From contig NZ_JAHLQG010000031.1 of the NCBI RefSeq assembly GCF_018919065.1, positions 62,001 to 126,000 of the forward strand: a stretch of DNA of 64,000 nt. Reading direction: 5' to 3'. Shown piece after piece: positions 63,913 to 64,000 of the stretch. The position numbers and the translations under genes are program-made. Within the stretch, counting starts at the first letter, position 1; the number at the start of each line of letters is the position of its first letter. The notes beneath the pieces were generated by a model. It did no database searches. It was not told where the DNA came from and worked only from the letters and a program-made list of their open reading frames with translations. The stretch is from Blautia sp. MSJ-9. Its GTDB lineage: Bacteria > Bacillota > Clostridia > Lachnospirales > Lachnospiraceae.

Positions 63913-63952
63913 AACTTTTTTCACTCCTGAATTTTCATATATTCAAAATCTG

Positions 63953-63997
63953 TAAAAAAAGACCCTGCTTAAAAGCAGCGCCTTTCTACTTTCGGGT
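63953..63997 (-). terminator. Terminator-like hairpin upstream of gltX
   Basis: On the minus strand CTGCTT/AAGCAG forms a stem, with an outer ACCC/GGGT pairing, followed by seven T residues, about 40 bp before gltX. It is either the end of an upstream gene outside the window or a leader attenuator. No T-box sequence was seen in the short visible part. Confidence 0.6.
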
Positions 63998-64000
63998 TTA

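Noticed and set aside
63925-64000. T-box leader of gltX
   Set aside because: No AGGGTGG-type T-box core or specifier stem is visible; only a terminator-like hairpin, and the window ends before any aptamer could be seen.

Overview
The window comes from a low-to-mid GC, spore-forming Firmicute, most likely a Lachnospiraceae genome of the Blautia type. The evidence is a complete spoIIIAA-AH operon, spo0A, spoIVB, spoIIM and a spoVB-like flippase, glycolytic and isoprenoid genes of clostridial type, and strong AGGAGG ribosome binding sites. No rRNA, tRNA or CRISPR array was seen.

Layout. At 1-5107 lies one end of a Tn7-like transposon (tnsA-tnsB-tnsC-tnsD, all on the minus strand, tnsD running off the left edge). 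Its tnsA-side end sits just past the stop codon of gpmI, the orientation Tn7 takes beside glmS, so gpmI is probably its attachment gene. From 5121 to 19051 are gpmI, hom, a small membrane gene, an XRE regulator, an FAD oxidoreductase, an acetyltransferase, a hybrid histidine kinase, an RlmD-type methyltransferase, a small alarmone synthetase and the tpiA/pgk/gap glycolytic block. Between the alarmone synthetase and tpiA a plus-strand promoter and an intrinsic terminator bracket about 270 nt with no gene, the best candidate for an undescribed small RNA. From 19208 to 30455 come a structured leader, a PHP phosphatase, an amylosucrase with a decapeptide-repeat tail, a P-type ATPase, an iscR-nifS-nifU iron-sulfur operon, a spoVB-like gene and DAHP synthase.

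From 30459 to 63912 almost everything is on the minus strand: xerD, spoIIM, rny, recX, recA (with an SOS box), glgA, spo0A, a c-di-GMP enzyme under a c-di-GMP-I riboswitch, a decayed paralogue of that enzyme, spoIVB, recN, argR, nadK, tlyA, dxs, ispA, xseB, xseA, nusB, asp23, prfC, the spoIIIA operon, an unknown membrane-anchored protein, a phosphopantetheinyl transferase, a UvrD-type helicase and gltX. The recN-to-xseA run is the usual clostridial spo0A neighbourhood. The c-di-GMP module separating spoIVB from spo0A is the unusual part.

Intergenic regions carry many long hairpins, some with similar arms (CGTAACTG, ACTGCTCA), and a 45-bp dispersed repeat occurs twice. Coordinates, motifs and hairpins were read by eye. 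Family assignments rest on recognised motifs and not on database searches.
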